Assembly: GCF_000015245.1 (NCBI RefSeq)
Contig: NC_008700.1
Location: 2,300,001 to 2,364,000, forward strand
Direction of reading: 5' to 3'
Length of the DNA: 64,000 nt
Source of the DNA: Shewanella amazonensis SB2B
GTDB taxonomy: Bacteria > Pseudomonadota > Gammaproteobacteria > Enterobacterales > Shewanellaceae
Under the pieces are notes generated by a model. The model was given only the letters and a program-made list of their open reading frames with translations, was not told the DNA's origin and made no database searches. Each line of letters starts with the position of its first letter. Positions within the stretch are counted from its first letter, which is position 1. Shown here piece by piece: positions 16,415 to 25,744 of this stretch. The position numbers were made by a program, and so were the translations under genes.

Positions 16415-18484
16415 ATGATGGGACCTTCCACCAAACACCACGCAGAAATTATCGGCCGCAGTACACTCTTTTGGTTGCTGCTGACTCACTTTGCGCTCAT
16501 AGCTCCCCTCGCCGAAAAATCGACCCCATGGACCCTCGCCATCAGCGCCATCTGCCTGGTTTGGCGGGTTGGGATTTTCTATGGCAGGGTCGCGCGGCCA
16601 CCGCGGCTCTTGGTAACAGGGCTCGGCATTGCCTCTGCTATCACACTGGCCTTGGTTGGCAAACAGATAGGTCTTCTCAACGCCTTGATGAACCTGCTAA
16701 TCCTCGGCTACTCATTGAAAACCATTGAAATGTTGGGTAAGCGAGATGTGCGCACTGTCATTCTGGTGGGGTATTTCCTGATTGCCATCAACCTCATTGA
16801 TAATCAGGGAATAGGTGCCATGGCACTGGCCTTGACGCTGTTCTGGCTTAATACCCAATCGCTGCTGTCTCTTTATCGCGATCCTGGGAGCAAACGCGAT
16901 GCCCTGGCCGTAAAACTGGTATTGCAAAGCCTGCCATTGGCCATACTGCTATTTTTAGTGTTGCCAAGACTGCCACCACTTTGGATGGTACCCAGCCTCA
17001 AGAGCAGTATCACGGGCCTTGGCAGCGAAGTCGGATTTGGTGATATCAGTAAACTGACCCAATCCGATGCGTTGGCATTCAGAGCCAGATTCGATGGCCA
17101 GGTGCCGGCCAATCCGGACCTCTATTGGCGCGCGCTGGTGCTGGAAGACTACGATGGTGCCCATTGGCGACAACACATTGGGATAAAACGGCTCGAACGG
17201 GAGGCCTTTCTACTGGGCAGCGGCCGCGCAGCGCCCGCAGATGGACCGCAGCAGACATCAAACCGTCCCCGAAAAGACCGGTTGAATTACGAGGTCATTG
17301 CCGAGCCAAGCGGTCAACGATGGCTGTTCGGTTTGGATGTGGCACATTCCGATACCCAGGGTGTGGTTAACCTGCCTGATTATCGCCTGTTTGCATTAAG
17401 ACCGCTGGATGGACGTTTTCAATATCGCGCCAGCGCCTTTGATGCCCGTATGGACTCAAGGCTCCCAGACAGTGTGAGGCGCCTTAATCTTTCGCTTCCC
17501 GATGGGATTAATCCCCGCACCCGTGAGCTGGTCAGTCAGCTTAAGGCCCAAAGCGATTCACCACAGGACTTTGTCCAAAGGCTGATGACAAGGTTTCGTA
17601 CAGAAGCCTATTTCTACACCCTGTCACCGCCGCCGGTGGGCACCGCCCAGATAGATGATTTCCTGTTTGATAATAAAAAAGGCTTTTGTGTGCATTACGC
17701 CACCGCCTTGACGTTTATGGCCAGAGCCGCAGGTATTCCGGCACGCCTTGTCTCGGGTTATCAGGGTGGCGAGCTGAACCCTGGGGCCGGTTATGTCAGC
17801 GTCTATCAGTATATGGCGCACGCCTGGAGTGAAGTTTGGTTTGAAGGCCGGGGTTGGGTTCGGGTAGACCCCACCGCCATGATAGCCCCTTCCCGTATCC
17901 TCGATGGCTTTGATGCCACTTTCAACCCGGATGAGAGTTACCTGGCAGAAAACCCTTTCAGTGGGCATAGAGTGAAGGAGATCCCCTGGCTGAATAATCT
18001 CAGGCTGAAGCTCGCCAGTATTGATTATTACTGGAGTGTATGGGTACTGGGTTTTGACAATGAACGCAGGGAAGGTTTGCTTAAAGGTCTCCTTGGCGGC
18101 CTTAACCCCACCCGCCTAGTCCTGTTTGTATTGGGGATATGTGGCGCCATTTTGCTGTTTGTGGCCTGGCAGGCGGGCATTTTGCGATTACCCGGCAGGC
18201 AACCCCCCTTGCTTATGGCGTTCGCACGGATTGAAAAGTCCCTGACCTCTATCGGGCTGCCACGGAGAATTGCCGAAGGCCCCGCGGATTATGCGGCCCG
18301 AGTGGGCGCAGCGATGCCGCCACTGGCGATAGACCTTAGCCGCTGGGCCCTGCAGTTCAGCCACCTGAGATATAGCAGTGACAAACCAAGCCCGAGGGCA
18401 CTGCAACGCTTTGTCAAAGATAGCCGTGTCCTTGCCAGAGGCATCCGTAAACAAAGCAAAATTTCAACGACCACCCCTGACTGA
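16415..18484 (+). CDS. Transglutaminase-like membrane protein (TgpA family)
   Basis: A 689-residue inner-membrane protein. Several N-terminal helices (DUF3488 region, about residues 15-190) precede a periplasmic transglutaminase-like domain with the Cys-His-Asp triad in GFCVHYATALTFMARAAGIP, AHAWSEVWFE and RVDPTA. One more membrane helix near 565-585 leads to a C-terminal DUF4129-type tail. TgpA of Pseudomonas aeruginosa, the described relative, is needed for growth. Third gene of the MoxR-DUF58-TgpA operon. ATGATG gives two starts, 16415 or 16418; the AAGGA at 16405 serves both. No clear terminator before recC. Confidence 0.9.
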   Translation: MMGPSTKHHAEIIGRSTLFWLLLTHFALIAPLAEKSTPWTLAISAICLVWRVGIFYGRVARPPRLLVTGLGIASAITLALVGKQIGLLNALMNLLILGYSLKTIEMLGKRDVRTVILVGYFLIAINLIDNQGIGAMALALTLFWLNTQSLLSLYRDPGSKRDALAVKLVLQSLPLAILLFLVLPRLPPLWMVPSLKSSITGLGSEVGFGDISKLTQSDALAFRARFDGQVPANPDLYWRALVLEDYDGAHWRQHIGIKRLEREAFLLGSGRAAPADGPQQTSNRPRKDRLNYEVIAEPSGQRWLFGLDVAHSDTQGVVNLPDYRLFALRPLDGRFQYRASAFDARMDSRLPDSVRRLNLSLPDGINPRTRELVSQLKAQSDSPQDFVQRLMTRFRTEAYFYTLSPPPVGTAQIDDFLFDNKKGFCVHYATALTFMARAAGIPARLVSGYQGGELNPGAGYVSVYQYMAHAWSEVWFEGRGWVRVDPTAMIAPSRILDGFDATFNPDESYLAENPFSGHRVKEIPWLNNLRLKLASIDYYWSVWVLGFDNERREGLLKGLLGGLNPTRLVLFVLGICGAILLFVAWQAGILRLPGRQPPLLMAFARIEKSLTSIGLPRRIAEGPADYAARVGAAMPPLAIDLSRWALQFSHLRYSSDKPSPRALQRFVKDSRVLARGIRKQSKISTTTPD

Positions 18485-18576
18485 GTTGAATGGGCTAAGT
18501 CAGTCTCATACAATGAGTTTTCTTTGCTCCAGGTAGCAAGGCCCTTTCTCGGGGACGCATTTTTCAAAGGGATAGC

Positions 18577-21500
18577 ATGTTCACACTCGTTCAGTCCAAT
18601 CACATGGAGCGCCTTGCAAAACGCCTGGCAGACGAACTTAATCAGGCATCAGGCAATGTGCTGGCAACGGAGCAGATTTTGGTACAAAGCCCGGGTATGG
18701 CGACCTGGCTCAGATTGGAAATCGCAGCCCACAATGGCATAGCCGCCGCCCTGAGCTTCCCCCTTCCCTCGAATTTTATCTGGTCACTCTGTTATGCCTT
18801 GCTGCCGGGTGTCCCCAAGGAAAACGCCTTTACCAAGGACGCCATGACCTGGAAGTTGATGGCGCTGTTGCCAAGACTGATTGAAAAGCCCCATTTCGAG
18901 CCGCTGCGGGACTATTTAAGCAGCGACTCTCCGCTCAAATTGTTTCAACTGGCCAGCCGGGTTGCGGACATTTTCGACCAATATCTGGTTTACCGCCCCG
19001 ATTGGATAGTGACATGGGAACTGGGTGAAAATGACCTTAGCCCAACTGGCAGCCCCCTCACCCAAGGTGCTGCGCTGCCCGATAATTGTTTGTGGCAACC
19101 CCTGCTCTGGCGAGCCTTGGTACAATACAACCGGGATGAACTGGGGCAAAGCCATTGGCATCGCGCCAATTTGCATCAGGCACTGGTGGCTGCACTCTCC
19201 AACCCAAACACAGATATCAGTGCCCTGCCCAGGCGGCTCTTTGTCTTTGGTATTTCATCACTACCACCCCAAACCCTGGAAGTGCTCTACGCCCTTGGCA
19301 GCCGCATTCCTGTGACCATGCTCAGCCTCAGTCCCTGCCGCCAATATTGGGGCGACATAGTCGACAGCAAACTCAGGGCCAAGCTGGCGCTGAAATACAA
19401 AGCCCACAAGATGCTGCCGGAACATTGGGAAGAAACTCTCGAAGTGGGCAACCCCTTGCTCGCCGCCAACGGCAAAATGGGCCGGGAGCTGCTGGATCTG
19501 GTACTTTCGCTGCCCCCGGAGCATTTCACTCTCGACGACAGTGGCTATGAAACGAACGATGACAGCCATCTGTTGGGCAGGTTGCAAAACGATATATTGG
19601 ATATGGAGGTTGCAGGTGCGCCGCTTTGTGCGGATCTCGCCCGCTATCAGTCCAACGAGGGCAAGTTTCTGCTGGATGAACAGGATAACAGCCTGGTACT
19701 GCGAAGTTGCCACAGCCCGCTTCGGGAAGTCGAAACCCTGCACGACCACCTCCTTGGTCTGCTGTCAGACCGTCAGGGCCGGCTCTCTGCCAAAAACATA
19801 GTGGTGATGCTGCCCGATGTTGCCGCCTACGCGCCCTTTATTGATGCCGTATTTGCCTCACGCAGGGGCGAACACTACATCCCCTACGCTATTGCCGATC
19901 GGGGAGCAGTAGAGGAGTCTCCCCTGATCCACGGTTTCCTGACCTTGCTCGACATCAATCACAGCCGCTTCGGCTTGTCAGAAATTCTCGGCTTGCTGGA
20001 AATTCCCGCGGTTATGGCGAAATTTAAGCTGGATGAGGAAGAGCTGTCCCGTCTCGGAAACTGGCTCAGTGAGGCCGGTGTACGCTGGGGGCGGGATGCC
20101 CAAAGCCGGGAAAAACTGGGCTTACCCGCCTTTGATAAGCATTCCTGGGCCTTTGGTATCCGCAGATTACTGCTGGGCTTTTCCCTTGGCGACGAGGGGG
20201 ATTTCTATCACGGCACCCTGCCATTTGCAGGTGTTGAGGGCCAGCAAGCGCAGTGTGTTGGTAAACTGCTGGATTTTATTGAGCATCTCGATGAATTTGC
20301 AGCACGATTTGCTGCCGCCGATAGCCTTACACTCAAGTTCGCAGAACTCAGCCGCCTCACCGATACCCTGTTTGCACCACTGCCGGAATATCAGGAAGAG
20401 CTTAACCTCATCCGTGAAACTCTCTGTGATACCCAAAAAGCCCTTCAATCGTCGGCAAGCAGCGAAAGCAGCCTCAGCGATATTTCACTTGAGGTTATCT
20501 GCCAAACCCTTGGCAGCAAGCTCACCGATGCCCGGGTCGGACAACGTTTTCTGGCGGGTTCGGTGAATTTCTGTACCCTGATGCCCATGCGTTCTATCCC
20601 CTTTAAAGTGGTGTGTTTGCTCGGCATGAATGAAGGCATTTACCCCAGGGTGCAACATCCCGTGGGATTCGACCTGATGGCGAAAACACCCGCACGACGT
20701 GGCGATCGTTCACGGCGTCTCGACGACAGATACCTGTTTCTGGAAGCCCTGCTGTCAGCGAGAGAGCAGCTTTATATCAGCTTTATTGGCCGCAGCGAGC
20801 GCGACGACAGCGAGCGCCTGCCTTCCATGCTGGTCAGTGAATTGCTGGACTGCTGTGAACTGAGCGCTTATGTCTCCCAGGGGAAGCTGGTTAACCGTCT
20901 GGTGAAACAGCAGCCGCTACAACCCTTCGACCACCGGCTCTACCTGACCAATCAGGACATCACTGCGAGCTTTGCTGCCCAGTGGTGCCCGCAGGAAACC
21001 CGTCCGCCGAAGCCCTTTATCGACGCAGTACTGGACGAAGTGGATGAAGATGAGCATAAAGTGCTGGAGCTTGCATCCCTCATCCGCTTCTACCGGGATC
21101 CAGCCCGCTTTTTCTGCCAGCGACGACTCAGACTCGACTTGAGCCACAGACTCGATGCGCTGGATGACAGCGAACCCTTTGATGTCGATGCCCTCGGGCG
21201 CTATCAACTGCAGGATAAGATGCTCAACGCCGCGTTGGAAGCCGATGAAATCAGGCAGCAACTGGCTGTAGATACGCTGTGTGACAGACTTGCCGGGGCC
21301 GGTGTTTTACCCATGGCACCGTTCGACAAGCTGCTCTTTGCCAGTTACCAACGGGATCTGGCGCCCATTCTCGACCGCTGTCGCTTTATCATGGGTGAAA
21401 CTGAGGGACAAAGCCTGAGGATATCACTCGTCCTTAATCAAGGGCACAAACTGGTCGGCACCATAGACAAGGTCTTTGCAAAAGGCCTTCTGGTGGCAAG

Positions 21501-22068
21501 ACCGGGCACCGCCAAGGCCAAAGACGTGCTGGCGCTGTATCTGCGACACCTTTGTCTGTGCGCCTCAGGCTACCGGCAGAGCAGTTTCTTGTTGGATGTG
21601 GGTAACTTCCATGCCTTTTTACCCCTCACGCCCGATAACGCCCTGACAAGCCTTGAGGATTTTATCAGCCACTATTTCGAGTCAGTGCGCACGCCATCTC
21701 CGCTGATCCCTGCCCTTGCCATGACCTACATTGAGGCACTTGCCGAAGGCGCCAGTGAGGAAGAGTCGTTGGCAGAATTGAGTACCAAATGGGATGACGG
21801 CAATGGAATGGGCGAAATTGCCGAGCCCCACAACGAGCGCCTGTTTGAGTTTCCTGCAAGCTTTGCCACGCCTGCATTTACCGTCGTCGCTGAGCGGTTG
21901 TGGAAACCGCTCCTTTGCCGCTGCCATAGGGGTAAACTCGGTGAACTTGCTGACTTTGTCAGCAACCCATCGTCAATACCGCCCATATTGAGCCACGAGG
22001 CCGACGCTTATCGGTGCGAAGCTGATGAAAAAGCCGATAAGGTCACGCACCAGAGACAGGGAGAATAA
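18577..22068 (+). CDS. recC: Exodeoxyribonuclease V gamma subunit RecC
   Basis: Chi-recognising subunit of RecBCD, 1163 residues (E. coli 1122). It keeps the fold of a helicase and nuclease but lacks their catalytic motifs. Similarity is clear at the N-terminus (VQSPGMATWLRLEIA, FPLPSNFIWSL, DQYLVYRPDWI) and in NFCTLMPMRSIPFKVVCLLGMNEG and PVGFDLM. First gene of recC-recB-recD. The recB start lies just after its stop, with the recB ribosome site inside the last codons of recC. Confidence 0.95.
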   Translation: MFTLVQSNHMERLAKRLADELNQASGNVLATEQILVQSPGMATWLRLEIAAHNGIAAALSFPLPSNFIWSLCYALLPGVPKENAFTKDAMTWKLMALLPRLIEKPHFEPLRDYLSSDSPLKLFQLASRVADIFDQYLVYRPDWIVTWELGENDLSPTGSPLTQGAALPDNCLWQPLLWRALVQYNRDELGQSHWHRANLHQALVAALSNPNTDISALPRRLFVFGISSLPPQTLEVLYALGSRIPVTMLSLSPCRQYWGDIVDSKLRAKLALKYKAHKMLPEHWEETLEVGNPLLAANGKMGRELLDLVLSLPPEHFTLDDSGYETNDDSHLLGRLQNDILDMEVAGAPLCADLARYQSNEGKFLLDEQDNSLVLRSCHSPLREVETLHDHLLGLLSDRQGRLSAKNIVVMLPDVAAYAPFIDAVFASRRGEHYIPYAIADRGAVEESPLIHGFLTLLDINHSRFGLSEILGLLEIPAVMAKFKLDEEELSRLGNWLSEAGVRWGRDAQSREKLGLPAFDKHSWAFGIRRLLLGFSLGDEGDFYHGTLPFAGVEGQQAQCVGKLLDFIEHLDEFAARFAAADSLTLKFAELSRLTDTLFAPLPEYQEELNLIRETLCDTQKALQSSASSESSLSDISLEVICQTLGSKLTDARVGQRFLAGSVNFCTLMPMRSIPFKVVCLLGMNEGIYPRVQHPVGFDLMAKTPARRGDRSRRLDDRYLFLEALLSAREQLYISFIGRSERDDSERLPSMLVSELLDCCELSAYVSQGKLVNRLVKQQPLQPFDHRLYLTNQDITASFAAQWCPQETRPPKPFIDAVLDEVDEDEHKVLELASLIRFYRDPARFFCQRRLRLDLSHRLDALDDSEPFDVDALGRYQLQDKMLNAALEADEIRQQLAVDTLCDRLAGAGVLPMAPFDKLLFASYQRDLAPILDRCRFIMGETEGQSLRISLVLNQGHKLVGTIDKVFAKGLLVARPGTAKAKDVLALYLRHLCLCASGYRQSSFLLDVGNFHAFLPLTPDNALTSLEDFISHYFESVRTPSPLIPALAMTYIEALAEGASEEESLAELSTKWDDGNGMGEIAEPHNERLFEFPASFATPAFTVVAERLWKPLLCRCHRGKLGELADFVSNPSSIPPILSHEADAYRCEADEKADKVTHQRQGE

Positions 22069-22069
22069 G

Positions 22070-25000
22070 ATGCAAGCCTCAATGCCTTTGGATGCCTTTA
22101 CCTTGCCTTTCGACGGTGCTCGCCTGATTGAAGCCAGCGCCGGCACGGGCAAAACTTACACCATTGCCAATCTGTATTTGCGCCTCTTGCTGGGCATTGG
22201 TCAGCAGCGTCCTTTCAAGGTGGAAGAAATCCTGGTGGTAACCTTCACCAATGCCGCCACCAGTGAGCTTAGAGACAGGATCAGACGCCGAATTCAGGAT
22301 GGCTTTCGCCTCTGCCTCGGAGAGCCCAGCGAAGACAGGTTTCTCACCCAGCTGCTTCACGCACTCCCCGACAGACAATTGGCCTTAAGGCAGCTGGACC
22401 TCGCGCTCAAGACCCTGGATGAAGCGGCCATCTACACCATCCACGGCTTTTGCCAGCGGGTCTTGTCGGATATGGCCTTTGAGTCTGCGCTCCTGTTTGA
22501 AAGCGAATTTACCCTGGATGACAGCGAACTCTTGTCCATGGCAGCGGCAGATTTCTGGCGTGCACACTGTTATCCCCTGAGTGCAGACATCGCGGCCATG
22601 GTACAGGCAAAATTTGCCTCGCCCAAAGCGCTGGAGCAGGAGCTTAAGTCACTCCTTGGGGCAAGAGACGCCGTGGTCGAGCTCCAGATGGAGGACTTCA
22701 GTAAGCTGGCGAGTGGCTTTAGCGCCCGTATCGCAAGGCTTCGCCTGGCCTGGCAACGTCAGGCAGAAGACACCCTCACCACACTCTGTAAGTTGCCCCT
22801 CAATGGCGTCAGCTACGGTAAGGCCGCAGATGGGTTCCCAAAGCTTAAAAATCATTGGGATACCATGACAGCATGGTCGCTTCGCTGTGAAGGTACGCCA
22901 CCTGAAAAAGCCATGCAGGCCGTCGCCTACGGCAATATCAAGCTCAACAAAGGCGGGCAATTGCCGGGCCCTGAGACACTTTCGCTGCTGGTACAAATTG
23001 ATGAGCTGCTGCACGCGCAGGAAAACCTGATGCCGGCATTCCTGGTGCTTGCCAAAAACGAAATACAGGCCCGATTCGATGGCCTCAAGGCCGAACGCAA
23101 TCTGATGGCACCGGATGACCTTCTCAAGCACCTGGCCAAAGCACTTGGCGTTCAGGGTTCCGGTTCTGGTTCCGGTTTCGAGCCCGCGTCGGAAATCGAT
23201 AGGGAGATAGCCCTCAGACTGTCTTCAGAAGTCGCCAGCCGTTTCCCCATGGCCTTGATTGACGAGTTTCAGGACACAGACCCACTGCAATTTGCCATTT
23301 TCAGTGCCCTCTACCGCCAGCAGCCAAGGGCTCAGGGTCTGCTGATGATTGGCGACCCCAAACAAGCCATTTATGCCTTCCGGGGCGGTGATATTCACAC
23401 CTATCTTGGGGCCAGACGCACCGCTGCTGCCCACTATAGTCTGGGTACCAATTACCGCTCATCCAGCGCCATGGTGCAGGCGGTCAATACCGTTTTCAGC
23501 GTCAGGGAAAGAGTGTTTTTAAGTGATGAAATCCCCTTCGAGCCTGTGGCAGCCTCCGATTCAGGTGCCAAAACACTGCTGATTGATGGCAAGACCCAGG
23601 GACCTGCGCTGCAAATCGCCTTGCTGGGTGAAGACCCCGACAAGGGATTGAATAAACAAACGGCCAGAGCCCTGATGGCAGAAGATGCCGCTGCCCATAT
23701 AGGCCAGTTGCTCTGTCTTGCCACAGAGGGCCGTGCGGTGCTTGCCGACAAACAAAGGCCGCTCCTGGCAAAAGACATTGCCGTGCTGGTCAGAGACAGA
23801 AACGAAGCGGCATTTATCAAAGACGCCCTCACCCGGCGCAATATTGGCGCCGTATTTTTGTCCCGCGACAATGTGTTTGCCACCAAAGAAGCCTCGGAGC
23901 TGCTGCATGTGCTGGCCGCACTCGCTCAGCCAAGGGATGAAAAACGCCTTCGCGCAGCTATGGCCACCCGGCTGATGGGCTGGAGCCTCAGTGAGATAGC
24001 GGCGTTCAATCAGGACGAAGAAGCCCGTCGCCAGGCTCTGGAGTGTTTTGAGCGCTGGCACCAGCGCTGGCAGAAGCAGGGCGTCATGCCCGCCTTAATG
24101 GCCTTTGCCGACGATACCAAACTGCTTGAGCGTCTTGGTGGAGATAAAGAAGCCGACCGGCGCCTGACCGACTTTCGCCACCTGTGCGAATTGCTCGAGC
24201 AGGCCGGTGCATCGCTCGATGGCATAAGTGCGCTGCTCGGCTGGTTTGAGCAGGCGCTGCTGGACCCCGGCAGTGATGAAGCCATGCAGTTGAGGCTGGA
24301 GAGCGAACAAAACCTGGTACAGATAGTGACCATCCACAAGAGCAAGGGGCTGGAATATGGCCTCTGTTATATCCCCTTTTTAAGTCTGGCCAGAGACAGC
24401 CGCGGCAAACCGTCGCCACTTCTGTACCACAAGGATGACCGTCTGGTGTGGGACCTGCTGCAAACCGATGAAGGCGTCGAATGCTATGATGCCGAACGTC
24501 TGGGTGAAGATCTGCGTTTGCTGTATGTGGCGCTCACCCGCCCCGTCTACGGCTGCCGTCTGGGCCTTGCCAATCACAGCCGCATGCTCAAAGCCGGGAT
24601 AAGCAGTGAAGTGTACAAGACTGCATTGGGCTTCTTGCTTGGCATCGACAGCAAGGATTGCGACATCAACGTGCTGCGCCAGGCCGCAGAGCGCGTCAGC
24701 AGCCATGCACATGGCAGCGAGATCATCGGGGTGGTGGACATTATCCAACATGATCTGACGGTACTGGAAAGTGCACAGCACGAAAGCACAGAGCCACCAA
24801 GCCCACGAAAGCCAAACCGCATTGGTGAAGAAAGCTGGCGTGTTGGCAGCTATTCGGCGCTGATTGCTCAGGGGGCTGGTCATACAGAACACCCTGGTGA
24901 TATCGCCAGGACCCACGAAGAAACCACTGCCGCCGCCATTCCCGGAGCCGGTGATGAGTCTTTTTCAGTGCTGGAGCTGCCGCTCCCCGATGAGCCCGAG

Positions 25001-25744
25001 CCCGCTTCTCAAGATACCGGGGCGCTGAGCCGTTTCTCTTTCCCCCGAGGCGCAAACGCCGGCAGCTTTATGCACCAGGTGCTTGAGCTTATCCGCTTTG
25101 ATGCAGTGGCCGAGACCTTGCCCGAGGTGCTGCCCGATGCCATGGCCCATTTTGGCATCGACACCCAATGGCAACCTGTGTTGGATACCTGGTATCAGGA
25201 CCTCATGGGGGCGCCACTGCAGGATGAGAAAGGCCAGTTTGCGCTGGGCGACCTGTCGCCAGCCCAGCTGCTGGTGGAAATGGAGTTCTACTTACCCGTC
25301 AGTCGGCTTAAGCCCGGGGCTTTGGGAGATTTGCTGGCACTCTACGGTTATCGCAGTGACTTTGGGTTCGACACCCTTAACGGCATGCTCAAGGGCTTTA
25401 TTGACCTTTGCTTCAGCCATGACGGCCGCTTTTACATCGCCGATTACAAGTCCAACCATCTGGGTGACACCCTCGACCACTATCACAGGGACGCCATGCA
25501 CACTGCTATCCAGGATCATCATTACGATTTGCAATACCTGCTCTATACCCTGGCGCTGCACCGACTGCTGAGAAGCCGCCTCGCGCAATACGACTATGAC
25601 AAAGACGTTGGCGGTTGTTTTTACCTGTTCCTTAGAGGCATGTCGGCCTCATCTCCCGGCACCGGTGTGTATTTTGACAAGCCGCCCAAGCTATTGATCC
25701 AGGCGCTGGACGCCTTGTTTGAGGGTAAGGAGATACGGCTATGA
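22070..25744 (+). CDS. recB: Exodeoxyribonuclease V beta subunit RecB
   Basis: UvrD-type 3'-5' helicase plus nuclease of RecBCD, 1224 residues. Walker A is EASAGTGKTYTIANL, motif II LIDEFQDTD, followed by IGDPKQAIYAFRGGD, and motif V/VI region TIHKSKGLEY with LYVALTR. The C-terminal RecB nuclease domain has GSFMHQVLE and the DYKSN motif with catalytic Asp and Lys. I chose ATG 22070 because AGGGAGA precedes it; an in-frame ATG at 22025 inside recC is less likely. A GSGSGSG insert before motif II is coded by a hexamer repeat (see 23156). Overlaps recD by ATGA. Confidence 0.95.
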   Translation: MQASMPLDAFTLPFDGARLIEASAGTGKTYTIANLYLRLLLGIGQQRPFKVEEILVVTFTNAATSELRDRIRRRIQDGFRLCLGEPSEDRFLTQLLHALPDRQLALRQLDLALKTLDEAAIYTIHGFCQRVLSDMAFESALLFESEFTLDDSELLSMAAADFWRAHCYPLSADIAAMVQAKFASPKALEQELKSLLGARDAVVELQMEDFSKLASGFSARIARLRLAWQRQAEDTLTTLCKLPLNGVSYGKAADGFPKLKNHWDTMTAWSLRCEGTPPEKAMQAVAYGNIKLNKGGQLPGPETLSLLVQIDELLHAQENLMPAFLVLAKNEIQARFDGLKAERNLMAPDDLLKHLAKALGVQGSGSGSGFEPASEIDREIALRLSSEVASRFPMALIDEFQDTDPLQFAIFSALYRQQPRAQGLLMIGDPKQAIYAFRGGDIHTYLGARRTAAAHYSLGTNYRSSSAMVQAVNTVFSVRERVFLSDEIPFEPVAASDSGAKTLLIDGKTQGPALQIALLGEDPDKGLNKQTARALMAEDAAAHIGQLLCLATEGRAVLADKQRPLLAKDIAVLVRDRNEAAFIKDALTRRNIGAVFLSRDNVFATKEASELLHVLAALAQPRDEKRLRAAMATRLMGWSLSEIAAFNQDEEARRQALECFERWHQRWQKQGVMPALMAFADDTKLLERLGGDKEADRRLTDFRHLCELLEQAGASLDGISALLGWFEQALLDPGSDEAMQLRLESEQNLVQIVTIHKSKGLEYGLCYIPFLSLARDSRGKPSPLLYHKDDRLVWDLLQTDEGVECYDAERLGEDLRLLYVALTRPVYGCRLGLANHSRMLKAGISSEVYKTALGFLLGIDSKDCDINVLRQAAERVSSHAHGSEIIGVVDIIQHDLTVLESAQHESTEPPSPRKPNRIGEESWRVGSYSALIAQGAGHTEHPGDIARTHEETTAAAIPGAGDESFSVLELPLPDEPEPASQDTGALSRFSFPRGANAGSFMHQVLELIRFDAVAETLPEVLPDAMAHFGIDTQWQPVLDTWYQDLMGAPLQDEKGQFALGDLSPAQLLVEMEFYLPVSRLKPGALGDLLALYGYRSDFGFDTLNGMLKGFIDLCFSHDGRFYIADYKSNHLGDTLDHYHRDAMHTAIQDHHYDLQYLLYTLALHRLLRSRLAQYDYDKDVGGCFYLFLRGMSASSPGTGVYFDKPPKLLIQALDALFEGKEIRL
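23156..23179 (+). repeat. Hexanucleotide repeat inside recB
   Basis: Four tandem copies of a GGTTCC-type hexamer (two exact, one GGTTCT, one GGTTTC) coding the dipeptide Gly-Ser three times, then Gly-Phe. Gain or loss of a copy would keep the reading frame. The E. coli RecB region before motif II has no such linker, as I recall it. Confidence 0.7.
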
